In this document: positions 10,155 through 17,575 of the stretch, piece by piece
Numbering within the stretch: the first letter of the stretch is position 1
Layout: every line of letters starts with the position of its first letter
Assembly (NCBI GenBank): GCA_937920275.1
Contig: CALGVD010000088.1
Coordinates: forward strand, 1-36,646
Length of the DNA stretch: 36,646 bases
Reading direction: 5' to 3'
Source of the DNA: an uncultured Pseudomonadota bacterium
GTDB lineage: Bacteria; Pseudomonadota; Gammaproteobacteria; Steroidobacterales; Steroidobacteraceae
Made by a program: the position numbers and the translations under genes
Notes under the pieces: generated by a model
Seen by the model: only the letters and a program-made list of their open reading frames with translations
Database searches by the model: none
Told to the model about the DNA's origin: nothing

Positions 10155-10904
10155 TCAAAGATCACCCTGCAATGGACGGATCGTGATCACCTCGAGCGCC
10201 GCCCGCGAGGACAACGCGAGTGCGTCGATCATGGGCTGCGCGACATCCTCGGCCGCCATCATGCGCGCGACCTGCACAGGGTCCACCTCACCCCACATCG
10301 GCGTGTAGGCCGCACCCGGGCGCACCTCGAGGATGCGGATCCCGTCCTGGCGGCCATAGAGCCGCATGACATCCAGCAAGCCGCGCTGCGCGTATTTGCT
10401 CAGGCAATAGGTCGAGCTCTGCGCGAAGGGCTGCTCGGCCGCGATGGAGGTGACGACCTGGATCTGGCCGCGCATCCCGTGCCGCGGCGCCTGCGACTTC
10501 ATCGCAGCGTAAGCCCCCTGCAACAGCAGGAAGGTCGCGGTGACGTTCGTCTTCAGCGTGAACTCGAGGTCCTCGGGCGTCTGCTCGAGGAAATCTTTGA
10601 AACGCCCCACGCCTGCACTGTGGATCAACGCATCGATGCGGCCATACCGCCCGAGGCAGGCCTCGAGCGGCCGCAACGGGGCATCCGCGAGGTCGCAGGC
10701 GATGCTTGCGCATCCGACAGACCCCCCCTGCAGCTGTGCCACGAGCGCCTCGAGGTCGGCCTGGGTCCGCGCCGCGAGCATCAATCGAACCTGCGCGCCG
10801 GACTGCCGGGCGCGCGCCGCCAAACCCTCGGCCACCGCGCGGCCGATCCCCTTGCCGGCGCCGGTGATGAGGATGACGGATGGGGTGATGTCCTTCTCTG
10901 GCAT
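10155..10904 (-). CDS. Sepiapterin-reductase-like short-chain dehydrogenase
   Basis: A 249-residue SDR with the cofactor motif TGAGKGIGRA at the N-terminus, NSAGV-type strand (HSAGVGRFKDF), catalytic Ser in VVTSIAAEQ and Tyr-x-x-x-Lys in YCLSKYAQRG. Several stretches (LITGAGKGIGRA, AGVGRF, SKYAQRGL, MRLY, PGAAYTPMWG, IRP at the end) closely recall the bacterial sepiapterin reductases I know, such as that of Chlorobium, which reduce the side chain of 6-pyruvoyl-tetrahydropterin. The assignment gains weight because the 5' end of a PTPS-family gene lies head-to-head with it (10930) and a full copy lies at 17075. The function is inferred from similarity by eye; other SDR substrates remain possible. 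Confidence 0.8.
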   Translation of the reverse strand: MPEKDITPSVILITGAGKGIGRAVAEGLAARARQSGAQVRLMLAARTQADLEALVAQLQGGSVGCASIACDLADAPLRPLEACLGRYGRIDALIHSAGVGRFKDFLEQTPEDLEFTLKTNVTATFLLLQGAYAAMKSQAPRHGMRGQIQVVTSIAAEQPFAQSSTYCLSKYAQRGLLDVMRLYGRQDGIRILEVRPGAAYTPMWGEVDPVQVARMMAAEDVAQPMIDALALSSRAALEVITIRPLQGDL

Positions 10905-11029
10905 GACGAGCCTCTGCTACGACGATTCGATGCTTGAATCCTACGGAATCCGCATCCGAAAAGATGCGCTGACGTTCGCCGCCAGCCACATGACGGTGTT
11001 CCCGGACGGCTCGAGAGGGCCTTGCACGG
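10871..11029 (+). repeat. Left direct repeat flanking the Mrp island
   Basis: This segment repeats at 17016-17175 in the same orientation, offset 6145 bp. By eye the first 140 aligned bases contain 9 mismatches and no gap; similarity then fades over about 20 bases that include a one-base deletion. It starts inside codon 11-12 of the minus-strand SDR (10904 start), covers the intergenic region, and ends about 100 bp into the PTPS-like gene fragment. Left of 10871 and 17016 the sequences are unrelated. The two copies bracket the whole mrpA-G operon. Confidence 0.9.
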
Positions 11030-11172
11030 CCTCGGGAACTGCTGACGGTGCACTGATCGGTCGCATGCAAGGCACCCCGCAGGGTAAAATCAGGTTCTCA
11101 CGTTGGAGGCGGACCATGGCGACATTGGTCGGGACCACGGCACGCATTCAGCGTGTCGGAAGGCCCGGATAA
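10930..11172 (+). pseudogene. Truncated 5' fragment of the PTPS-like gene
   Basis: The first 28 codons match the PTPS-like gene at 17075 (MLESYGIRIRKDAL against MLESYEIRIRKDAL, then FAASHMTVFPDGS). A one-base deletion near 11020 and loss of homology then destroy the HGH zinc motif. The frame stays open for 80 codons through unrelated sequence and stops with TAA at 11170-11172, five bases before the mrpA ATG. The fragment cannot be a functional synthase, since it lacks Glu30, His33 and His35. If still translated, it could act as a short leader that couples ribosomes into mrpA, which has only a poor ribosome site of its own. Confidence 0.8.
11085..11090 (+). promoter_or_regulatory. Possible -10 element of the mrp operon
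   Basis: TAAAAT at 11085-11090 is the best -10-like hexamer in the 270 bp upstream of mrpA that lies outside the direct repeat. No good -35 lies 16-18 bp before it. It is the only AT-rich step in this stretch, which makes it a candidate promoter for the antiporter operon, but with little support. Confidence 0.3.
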
Positions 11173-11177
11173 CGGTG

Positions 11178-13979
11178 ATGCCGCTGCAGCTGCTCGCCGC
11201 ACTCGCGCTGCCCTGGCTCGCCGCGCTGGCGCTCTTCGCGCTGCCGAACGGGCGGCGCAACACCGCCGCCGCCATCGCGGGCGGTGCGACCCTGCTCGCG
11301 GCAGCGCTGCTGGCGATGCAGGGCCCGGCCGTGTTCGCGGGCGATGTCCCGCACGTCTCGTGGCCCTGGCTGCCCTTCGAGGGCGCGGACTTCGGGCTGC
11401 GGGTCGATGGTCTGGCGTGGACCTTCGCCTTGTTGGTGCTCGGCATCGGCGCACTCGTCGTGCTGTATGCGCGCTACTACCTCTCCGCCGACGACCCGAT
11501 GGCGCGCTTCTACGCGCTGTTCATGGTCTTCATGGGCGCCATGCTCGGTCTCGTGCTGGCGGACAACCTGCTGCTGTTGGTCGTGTTCTGGGAACTCACC
11601 AGCATCTCGTCCTTCCTGCTGATCGGCTACTGGCAGGATCGCGCCGACGCCCGGCGGGGCGCACGCCTGTCGCTCACCATCACCGCGCTCGGCGGGCTCG
11701 CGTTGCTCGGCGGTGTGCTGCTGCTCGGCAACATCGTCGGCAGCTTCCAGCTGGATGCCGTGCTCGCCGCGGGCGAAGTGGTGCGCGCGCATCCCTGGTA
11801 CGCGCCGACCCTGGTGCTGATCCTGCTCGGCGCGTTCTCCAAATCGGCGCAGTTCCCGCTGCACTTCTGGCTGCCGCAGGCGATGGCGGCACCGACGCCC
11901 GTGTCGGCCTATCTGCACTCGGCGACGCTGGTGAAGGCCGGCGTGTTCCTGATCGCCCGCCTGCATCCCACGCTCGCCGGCACCGACCTCTGGTTCTACG
12001 TCGTGTCGTTGACCGGTCTGGCGACGCTGGTGACCGGCGCCTACATCGCCATGTTCCAGCACGACCTGAAGGGCCTGCTGGCCTACTCGACCATCAGCCA
12101 TCTCGGGCTGATCACCCTGCTGTTCGGCCTCTCGACACCGCTCGCCACGGTCGCCGGGGTGTTCCATATCCTCAACCACGCGATCTTCAAGGCCTCGCTC
12201 TTCATGGCGGCCGGGGTCATCGACCATGAGACCGGTTCGCGTGACATGCGGCGGCTGCACGGGCTCCACAAGTACATGCCGCTGACCGCCGTGCTGGCGA
12301 TCGTGGCCTCCGCGGCGATGGCCGGCGTGCCGTTGCTCAACGGCTTCCTCTCGAAGGAGATGTTCTTCGCGGAGACGCTGCAGCTGGATGCCAGGCCGCT
12401 GTTGTCCGTGGCGATACCGCTGCTCGCCACCGTCGCCGCGGCATTCTCGGTCGCCTATTCGCTGCGCTTCATCCACGATGTGTTCTGGAACGGCGAGCCG
12501 GTCGCGCTGCCGCAGAATCCCCACGATCCACCGTTCTGGATGCTGGTGCCGATCGGCACGCTGGCGATGCTCTGCCTGCTGGTGGGCATCCTGCCGGCAC
12601 TGATCGTGGGTCCGGTGCTGGCCGTCACCGCAGCGCCCGTGGTGGGCGGTGCGCTGCCCGACTACTCTCTTTCGATCTGGCACGGCTTCAACCTGCCGCT
12701 GCTGATGAGCGTGCTGGCGCTGTTCGTGGGGGTCGCCCTGTACGTGATGCTGCAGCGGCTGTTCCGGCTGCATGACCTCGTGCACCTGCCGCGCGGTGGC
12801 CGCGAGATCTTCGACGCCACGGTCGCCGCGGCGGTGCGAGCGGCGCGTGCGCTCACCGACCTGCTCGTCAACGGCAGCGTGCAACGCTCGGTGCTGCTGA
12901 TCACGCTCGCCGCGCTCGTGCTCGGTCTCTTCACGCTGCTCGCACCGCAGCCCGCGACCGCGCCGCTGACGGCCGCTGCGACCTCGGCGGGCCCGGTGGC
13001 TTGGACGCTCTGGCTGCTCACGCTGTGCTCGCTCGCAGCGCTGATCGCGCGCCACCGCGAGCGGCTGGAGGCCTTGGTATACCTCGGCGTCGTCGGGCTC
13101 GCCGTCAGCCTGACCTTCGGCGCGCTATCCGCCCCTGACCTGCTGTTGACGCAGTTGCTGGTGGAGGTGGCGTCGATCTTGCTGCTGCTGCTCGCGCTGA
13201 ACTTCCTGCCGCAACGGTCATCGCGCACGGATCCGCCCCGGCGGCGCTGGCGTGACGCGGGCCTCGCCCTCGGCGCGGGCGTCGGCATCAGCACGCTCGT
13301 CTATGCGGTGTTGTCGCGGCCGCGTCCGGACTCCCTGGCGCCATGGTTCCTCGAGAACTCGGTCCCCGGCGCCTTCGGCACCAACGCCGTCAACGTGATC
13401 CTCGTCGACTTCCGCGCCTTCGACACGCTGGGCGAGATCACCGTGCTCGGTCTGGCCGCGGTGCTGGTCGCCGCGCTGCTGCCGCACACAAAGACAGCGG
13501 GGAACATCAAGTCACCGGGCGCCGCAGCGGGGGCTGGGCGCTCGCTGATGCTCGAGATCACCTCGCGGGTGATGCTGCCGCTCACCGCGTTGGTGGCGGT
13601 CTGGTTCTTCCTGCGCGGCCACAACCTACCGGGTGGCGGCTTCATCGGCGGTCTGGTGCTCGCCATCGGCCTGTTGCTGCCCTCTCTCGGCAGCGGCGTG
13701 GACTGGGTCGAACAGCGCTCGACGCCGCGCTTCGAGGCATGGATCGGCTGGGGTCTCGCCTGCGCGACGGTCACCGGTCTCGTCAGTCTGGCGCTCGAAC
13801 ATCCCTTCCTGACGAGCGCGTATCTCGCCCCGGTGCTGCCCGTGATCGACAAGGTGCCCATCGCCACGGCGATGTTCTTCGACCTCGGCGTGTTCCTGAC
13901 GGTCGCCGGCGCCGCCGCGCTCGCGCTCACGCGGCTCGGCCGGCTCTCCGGCGCGCCGCATGACGGGGGGAGGACATGA
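11178..13979 (+). CDS. mrpA: Mrp-type cation/proton antiporter subunit A, fused to subunit B
   Basis: A 933-residue multi-pass inner-membrane protein. The N-terminal two thirds is homologous to the NuoL/ND5 proton-pumping family (WELTSISSFLLIG, the KSAQFPLHFWLPQAMAAPTPVSAYLHSATLVKAG stretch near residue 240, SHLG in LAYSTISHLGLIT). Residues of about 600-730 form the DUF4040-like linker. From about residue 785 a MrpB domain begins (LEITSRVMLPL, then LPGGGFIGGLVLA). Such an A-B fusion is the six-gene, Pha-type form of the complex, which exchanges Na+ or K+ for H+ and supports alkaline or salt tolerance. The start is ATG at 11178, as the first residues are already a membrane helix; the longer frame from 11103 is hydrophilic. 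It overlaps mrpC by four bases. Confidence 0.93.
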   Translation: MPLQLLAALALPWLAALALFALPNGRRNTAAAIAGGATLLAAALLAMQGPAVFAGDVPHVSWPWLPFEGADFGLRVDGLAWTFALLVLGIGALVVLYARYYLSADDPMARFYALFMVFMGAMLGLVLADNLLLLVVFWELTSISSFLLIGYWQDRADARRGARLSLTITALGGLALLGGVLLLGNIVGSFQLDAVLAAGEVVRAHPWYAPTLVLILLGAFSKSAQFPLHFWLPQAMAAPTPVSAYLHSATLVKAGVFLIARLHPTLAGTDLWFYVVSLTGLATLVTGAYIAMFQHDLKGLLAYSTISHLGLITLLFGLSTPLATVAGVFHILNHAIFKASLFMAAGVIDHETGSRDMRRLHGLHKYMPLTAVLAIVASAAMAGVPLLNGFLSKEMFFAETLQLDARPLLSVAIPLLATVAAAFSVAYSLRFIHDVFWNGEPVALPQNPHDPPFWMLVPIGTLAMLCLLVGILPALIVGPVLAVTAAPVVGGALPDYSLSIWHGFNLPLLMSVLALFVGVALYVMLQRLFRLHDLVHLPRGGREIFDATVAAAVRAARALTDLLVNGSVQRSVLLITLAALVLGLFTLLAPQPATAPLTAAATSAGPVAWTLWLLTLCSLAALIARHRERLEALVYLGVVGLAVSLTFGALSAPDLLLTQLLVEVASILLLLLALNFLPQRSSRTDPPRRRWRDAGLALGAGVGISTLVYAVLSRPRPDSLAPWFLENSVPGAFGTNAVNVILVDFRAFDTLGEITVLGLAAVLVAALLPHTKTAGNIKSPGAAAGAGRSLMLEITSRVMLPLTALVAVWFFLRGHNLPGGGFIGGLVLAIGLLLPSLGSGVDWVEQRSTPRFEAWIGWGLACATVTGLVSLALEHPFLTSAYLAPVLPVIDKVPIATAMFFDLGVFLTVAGAAALALTRLGRLSGAPHDGGRT

Positions 13980-14350
13980 TGGAACTGCTGCTCGCCACCG
14001 CGATCGGCGCGATCACCGCCACGGGGATCTATCTCGCGCTGCGCTCGCGGACCTTTGAACTGGTGCTCGGCATGACGCTGATCTCCTACGCGGTGAACCT
14101 GTTCATCTTCGCCATGGGACGCCCAGTGGCGGGGCGCGCGCCGATCCTCCGCGAGGGCGTGCCGACCACGCTCGAGCACTACACCGACCCGCTGCCGCAG
14201 GCGCTCGTGCTCACCGCCATCGTCATCAGTTTCGCGATGACGGCGGTGTTGATCGTGGTCGCGCTGAAGCTGCGCGAGGTGTCCGGGGGCGATCATGTGG
14301 ACGGCGGCGACCCTGCCGGCGACAGCGGACGCGAGCGGGGTGATCCGTGA
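13976..14350 (+). CDS. mrpC: Mrp antiporter subunit C
   Basis: A 124-residue membrane protein of the NuoK/MnhC family: three predicted helices with the typical GIYLALRSRTFELVLGMTL segment and SYAVNLFIFAMGR, then DPLPQALVLTAIVISFA, the conserved stretch in MrpC and NuoK. It starts with ATGATG at 13976, overlapping the mrpA stop by four bases, and its own stop overlaps the mrpD start. It belongs to the hetero-oligomeric antiporter. The last 20 or so residues are hydrophilic and rich in Gly and Asp, with no assigned role. Confidence 0.93.
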   Translation: MMELLLATAIGAITATGIYLALRSRTFELVLGMTLISYAVNLFIFAMGRPVAGRAPILREGVPTTLEHYTDPLPQALVLTAIVISFAMTAVLIVVALKLREVSGGDHVDGGDPAGDSGRERGDP

Positions 14351-15876
14351 GGCCCATGGAGGGACTGCTGCCGCATCTGGCGGTGCTGCCCGTGGCCCTG
14401 CCGCTGTTGGCCGGCGCGCTGTCGCTGGTGTTGCTGCGCCACGCGGGCTGGGTGCGCGCGATCACGGTGGTCTCGCTGTCGTCGCTGCTGGCGATGTCGC
14501 TGGTGCTGCTCGTTCAGACCGCCGGCGGCGCAAGTTGGACCTATGCGCTCGGCGACTGGCCGGCGCCCTTCGGCATCGCGTTGGCCGTCGACCGGCTCGC
14601 GGCGATGATGCTCACCATCACCGCCGTGATGGGGATCGCTTGCCGGCTGGCCGCGGGCAACGAAGGCAGCCGTCGCTTCGACGCCCTGCTGCTGTTCCAG
14701 CTGGCCGGGCTCAACGGCGCGTTCCTGACCGCAGATCTCTTCAACCTGTTCGTGTTCTTCGAGGTGCTGCTGGCCGCCTCCTACGCCCTGCTGCTCGATG
14801 GCGCTGGAGCGGCACGGCTGCGTGCTGGCCTGCACTATGTGACCGTGAACCTGCTCGGTTCATCGCTGTTCCTGATCGCAGCGGCGATGTTCTACGGCGT
14901 CGCCGGCACACTCAACATCGCCGATCTCGATGCCCGTCTCGCGACCCTGCCGGCGTCCGACGCAGGCCTTGCGCAGGTCGCAGGCTTGCTGCTGCTCGCC
15001 GTGTTCGCCATCAAGGCTGCGGCGCTGCCGCTCGGCTTCTGGCTGCCCGGGACCTACGGCGCCGCGGCGGTGCATGTGGCCGTGCTGTTCGCGGTCATGA
15101 CCAAGGTCGGCATCTATTCGATCCTGCGCGTACATGGCGCGCTGTTCGAGGCCGTGCCGCAGACGGCGTCCACGGCCCTCCCGCTCGCCGGGCTCGCCCT
15201 GCCGTGGTTGCTGCCGGCGGGGCTGGCCACGCTGCTGCTGGGTGCAGCCGGGGCGCTGGCCGCGCGTGATCTGCGTGTGCTCGTGGCCTGGCTCGTGGTG
15301 GTGTCAGCTGGCACCTTGCTCGCGGCGCTCGGGCTTGGCACCGTGCCAGCGACCGCCGCAGCGCTCTACTACTTGCCCCACTCGACATTCGCCGCCGGCG
15401 CGATGTTCATCGCCGTCGAGTTCGTCGCACGCCGGCGGGCGGGCTCATCGACGCCGGTCGCCGCCGACTACCGGATCTACGCTGGGCGACCGGTACGCGA
15501 GGCGCCCTGGATCGCCGCGCTCTTCTTCGTGACGGCGCTGGTCGTGGCCGGACTGCCGCCGGGGTCCGGATTCATCGCCAAGGCCTTGCTGCTCGATGCC
15601 GCGGCGGCGACACCGGCGCACGCTTGGATATGGTCCGTCGTCCTGCTCTCCAGCCTCGTCGTGGTGGTCGCGCTGGCGCGCTGTGCGAGCGCCGTGTTCT
15701 GGGGACCGTCGACCGCGGCTGCGATCCCGCCGGCGGTGCAAGGCACCGGGGTCGGCGGGCGCGGCCTCCTGCTGGCGGCGCTGCTGCTGCTCGGATGCGG
15801 GCTCGTCATGGCGCTGTTCGCGCATCCGTCATACGACTTCCTGCGGCAGACCGCCGCGGCCTTGGGGGCGACATGA
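14347..15876 (+). CDS. mrpD: Mrp antiporter subunit D
   Basis: A 509-residue NuoM/NuoN-like subunit with about 14 membrane helices. FNLFVFFEVLLAASYALLL carries the membrane Glu conserved in these antiporter-like subunits, and FAIKAAALPLGFWLPGTYGAA holds the functional Lys. The GTG at 14347 is preferred because a GGGG ribosome site lies six bases before it and it overlaps the mrpC stop as GTGA; an ATG three codons later (14356) is possible. It overlaps mrpE by four bases. Together with MrpA it is expected to form the proton-conducting part of the complex. Confidence 0.93.
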   Translation: MRPMEGLLPHLAVLPVALPLLAGALSLVLLRHAGWVRAITVVSLSSLLAMSLVLLVQTAGGASWTYALGDWPAPFGIALAVDRLAAMMLTITAVMGIACRLAAGNEGSRRFDALLLFQLAGLNGAFLTADLFNLFVFFEVLLAASYALLLDGAGAARLRAGLHYVTVNLLGSSLFLIAAAMFYGVAGTLNIADLDARLATLPASDAGLAQVAGLLLLAVFAIKAAALPLGFWLPGTYGAAAVHVAVLFAVMTKVGIYSILRVHGALFEAVPQTASTALPLAGLALPWLLPAGLATLLLGAAGALAARDLRVLVAWLVVVSAGTLLAALGLGTVPATAAALYYLPHSTFAAGAMFIAVEFVARRRAGSSTPVAADYRIYAGRPVREAPWIAALFFVTALVVAGLPPGSGFIAKALLLDAAAATPAHAWIWSVVLLSSLVVVVALARCASAVFWGPSTAAAIPPAVQGTGVGGRGLLLAALLLLGCGLVMALFAHPSYDFLRQTAAALGAT

Positions 15877-16358
15877 GGCGGCTCATCCCGTATCCGCTGC
15901 GCTCGCTCGCGCTGCTGGCCTGCTGGCTGATCCTCAACCAGACGCTGCACCCGGCGCATTGGCTGCTCGGCGCACTGCTCGGGATCGCCTTGCCGCCTGC
16001 CTTGTCGGCGCTCACGCCGCGCGTCACGACGCTGCGTCGCGCCGGCCTGGCCTTGGCGCTGCTCGGCGTCTTCATCAAAGATATCGTGGTCGCCAACTTC
16101 GAGGTGGCGCGGCTCATCCTCGGGCCCGAGTCGGCGATCCGCCCGCGCTTCGTCTGGGTGCCGCTCGGCATCACCAATGAGCAAGGCATCGCCGTGCTCG
16201 CCGCGATGATCACCATGACGCCGGGTACGCTGTCGGCGGACATCGCGCCCGACCGTCGCTGGCTGCTGGTGCATGCCTTCAACGTCGATGACGAGGCGGC
16301 GCTGATCGGCGACATCCAGCAGCGCTACGAGCGGCCATTGCGGGAGATCTTCACGTGA
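15873..16358 (+). CDS. mrpE: Mrp antiporter subunit E
   Basis: A 161-residue subunit of the MnhE/MrpE family: two or three N-terminal helices (LIPYPLRSLALLACWLILNQ), then a cytoplasmic domain with TPGTLSADIAPDRRWLLVHA, the conserved MrpE signature, and the DIQQRYERPLREIF end typical of the family. It starts at ATG 15873, overlapping the mrpD stop (ATGA). The frame is open much further upstream inside mrpD, but this is coding shadow. MrpE has no counterpart in respiratory complex I and is needed for assembly or full activity in characterised Mrp complexes. Confidence 0.93.
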   Translation: MRRLIPYPLRSLALLACWLILNQTLHPAHWLLGALLGIALPPALSALTPRVTTLRRAGLALALLGVFIKDIVVANFEVARLILGPESAIRPRFVWVPLGITNEQGIAVLAAMITMTPGTLSADIAPDRRWLLVHAFNVDDEAALIGDIQQRYERPLREIFT

Positions 16359-16633
16359 GCGTCGTCATCCAGACCGGCGCGGACATCGCGCTGGCGATGC
16401 TGGCGCTCGCCATGCTGCTCTGCCTGTTCCGGCTGCTGCGGGGCCCCTCGATGGCCGACCGGGTCCTCGCGCTCGACACCCTATACATCAACAGTCTCGC
16501 AGGGCTGATGGTGGCCGGGGTGCGCCTCGACGATCCGACCTTCTTCGATGCGGCGATAGTGATCGGCTTGCTCGGCTTCATCGGCACGGTGGCCTTCGCC
16601 AAGTACCTGCTGCGGGGAGATATCATTGAATAG
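16355..16633 (+). CDS. mrpF: Mrp antiporter subunit F
   Basis: A 92-residue protein with three predicted membrane helices, of the MnhF/MrpF family. The RLLRGPSMADRVLALDTLY segment after the first helix is the family hallmark, and FIGTVAFAKYLLRGDIIE is the usual end. It starts with GTG at 16355, overlapping the mrpE stop (GTGA), which matches the tight overlaps throughout the operon. It shares eight bases with mrpG. Confidence 0.93.
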   Translation: MSVVIQTGADIALAMLALAMLLCLFRLLRGPSMADRVLALDTLYINSLAGLMVAGVRLDDPTFFDAAIVIGLLGFIGTVAFAKYLLRGDIIE

Positions 16634-16967
16634 CGCGGCGTGGGTGGATTGGATCGTCGCCGCCCTCATGGTGGGCGGTGCCGCGTTCGCGCTCGTCGGC
16701 TCCTACGGGCTGGCCAAGCTCAGCGACTTCTACAAGCGCCTGCACGGGCCGACCAAGGCGACGACGCTCGGCGTCGGTGGCGTGCTGCTCGCCGCCTGCG
16801 TCTTCTTCATCAGCGCGGGGCGGGGCGGCACCGAGCAGATCCTCGTCGCGCTGTTCCTGTTCATCACCGCACCGGTGAGCGCGCATCTGCTGGTGAAGGC
16901 CGTGCTGAGCCTGAACGCTGCCGATCGTCCGCCGCAGCCGCCGGATGACGGGCAAGGCCGACCGTGA
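16626..16967 (+). CDS. mrpG: Mrp antiporter subunit G
   Basis: A 113-residue protein with three predicted helices, of the MnhG/MrpG family. The conserved stretch is YGLAKLSDFYKRLHGPTKATTLG, followed by ITAPVSAHLLVKAVL. The start is TTG at 16626: a GGGGAG ribosome site lies six bases before it at 16614-16619, and it overlaps mrpF by eight bases. No earlier ATG exists in frame. It is the last gene of the operon; I see no intrinsic terminator before the right direct repeat begins at 17016. Confidence 0.9.
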   Translation: MNSAAWVDWIVAALMVGGAAFALVGSYGLAKLSDFYKRLHGPTKATTLGVGGVLLAACVFFISAGRGGTEQILVALFLFITAPVSAHLLVKAVLSLNAADRPPQPPDDGQGRP

Positions 16968-17015
16968 GCCAGGGCGTCGCAACGGTGTGACCCGGGCCGA
17001 GCGCCTGCGCGACGC

Positions 17016-17175
17016 GGATGACGGAGGGGGTGTTGTCCTTCTCCGGCGTGGCGAGCCTCTGCTACGATGTTTCGATGCTTGAATCCTACGAAATCCGCAT
17101 CCGAAAAGATGCGCTGAAGTTCGCCGCCAGCCACATGACGGTGTTCCCGGACGGCTCAAAAGAGTCGCTGCACGG
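17016..17175 (+). repeat. Right direct repeat flanking the Mrp island
   Basis: Second copy of the 10871-11029 segment, same orientation. Positions 17016-17048 are a relic of the first 11 codons of the sepiapterin-reductase-like gene read on the minus strand; its start codon has decayed (CAT in the left copy, CGT here). The rest is the intergenic region and the intact 5' end of the PTPS-like gene. Left and right copies thus each hold one intact gene and one remnant, as expected when a locus is split by insertion with duplication of the junction. Confidence 0.9.
17060..17068 (+). promoter_or_regulatory. Extended -10 promoter of the PTPS-like gene
   Basis: TGcTACGAT is an extended -10. The hexamer TACGAT (17063-17068) ends six bases before the ATG at 17075, so transcription would start at or next to the start codon and the mRNA would be leaderless. 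No Shine-Dalgarno is visible, which agrees. The left repeat copy reads TACGAC, losing the most conserved last T, so that duplicate is probably weaker. Confidence 0.5.
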
Positions 17176-17575
17176 GCACAACTACGTCCCCAGCCTCACG
17201 GTGCGGGTGCGCGACGCCTCCTTCGAATCCACCATCCCGTTCTCGCGCCTGAAGGCCGGCATGCGCCGGATCGCGGCCGCTTGGGACGAGAAGGTGCTGG
17301 TCGCGATCCGCAACCCCTTCCACGAGACGCTGCGCGACGACGGTCGGGAGTTCGAGTTCCGGCTCTGCGGCAAGCGCTATGTGTTGCCCGCCGACGAGGT
17401 GGTGCGCCTCGACACCGACAACATCTCCTGCGAGACGCTCGCGCGGACCTATTTCGACCTCCTCGAGGCGGAACTCGGCACGGAGCTGCACGCCGACAAC
17501 ATCCTGTCGGTCGCCGTGTATATCGAAGAGACGCCGGGCCAAGGGGCGGCCTTCGAACGGGTCATGTCGCCATGA
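17075..17575 (+). CDS. 6-pyruvoyl-tetrahydropterin synthase family enzyme
   Basis: A 166-residue member of the PTPS/QueD T-fold family, which acts on 7,8-dihydroneopterin triphosphate. Zinc ligands are His20 (FAASHM) and His33/His35 (LHGHNY). The Cys found in QueD (four residues before HGH) and in animal PTPS (six before) is absent; Glu30 instead gives ESLHGH, matching the E-x-x-HGH pattern described for PTPS-III enzymes, which release 6-hydroxymethyl-dihydropterin and can replace FolB in folate synthesis. The C-terminal DTDNISCETLA and VYIEETPGQGA are the usual substrate-contact motifs. It is about 45 residues longer than QueD. The start is ATG at 17075, from the promoter position; the frame is open to 17018. 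It overlaps the next gene by four bases, so it is operonic with hydrolase and hydroxylase. Confidence 0.85.
   Translation: MLESYEIRIRKDALKFAASHMTVFPDGSKESLHGHNYVPSLTVRVRDASFESTIPFSRLKAGMRRIAAAWDEKVLVAIRNPFHETLRDDGREFEFRLCGKRYVLPADEVVRLDTDNISCETLARTYFDLLEAELGTELHADNILSVAVYIEETPGQGAAFERVMSP

Noticed and set aside
11148-13055. 635-codon minus-strand open frame opposite mrpA
   Set aside because: His/Arg/Gln-rich antisense shadow of a membrane protein; no recognisable domain.
10871-17175. Classic transposon ends for the direct repeats
   Set aside because: The repeats are gene 5' ends, not inverted terminal repeats, and there is no transposase between them.
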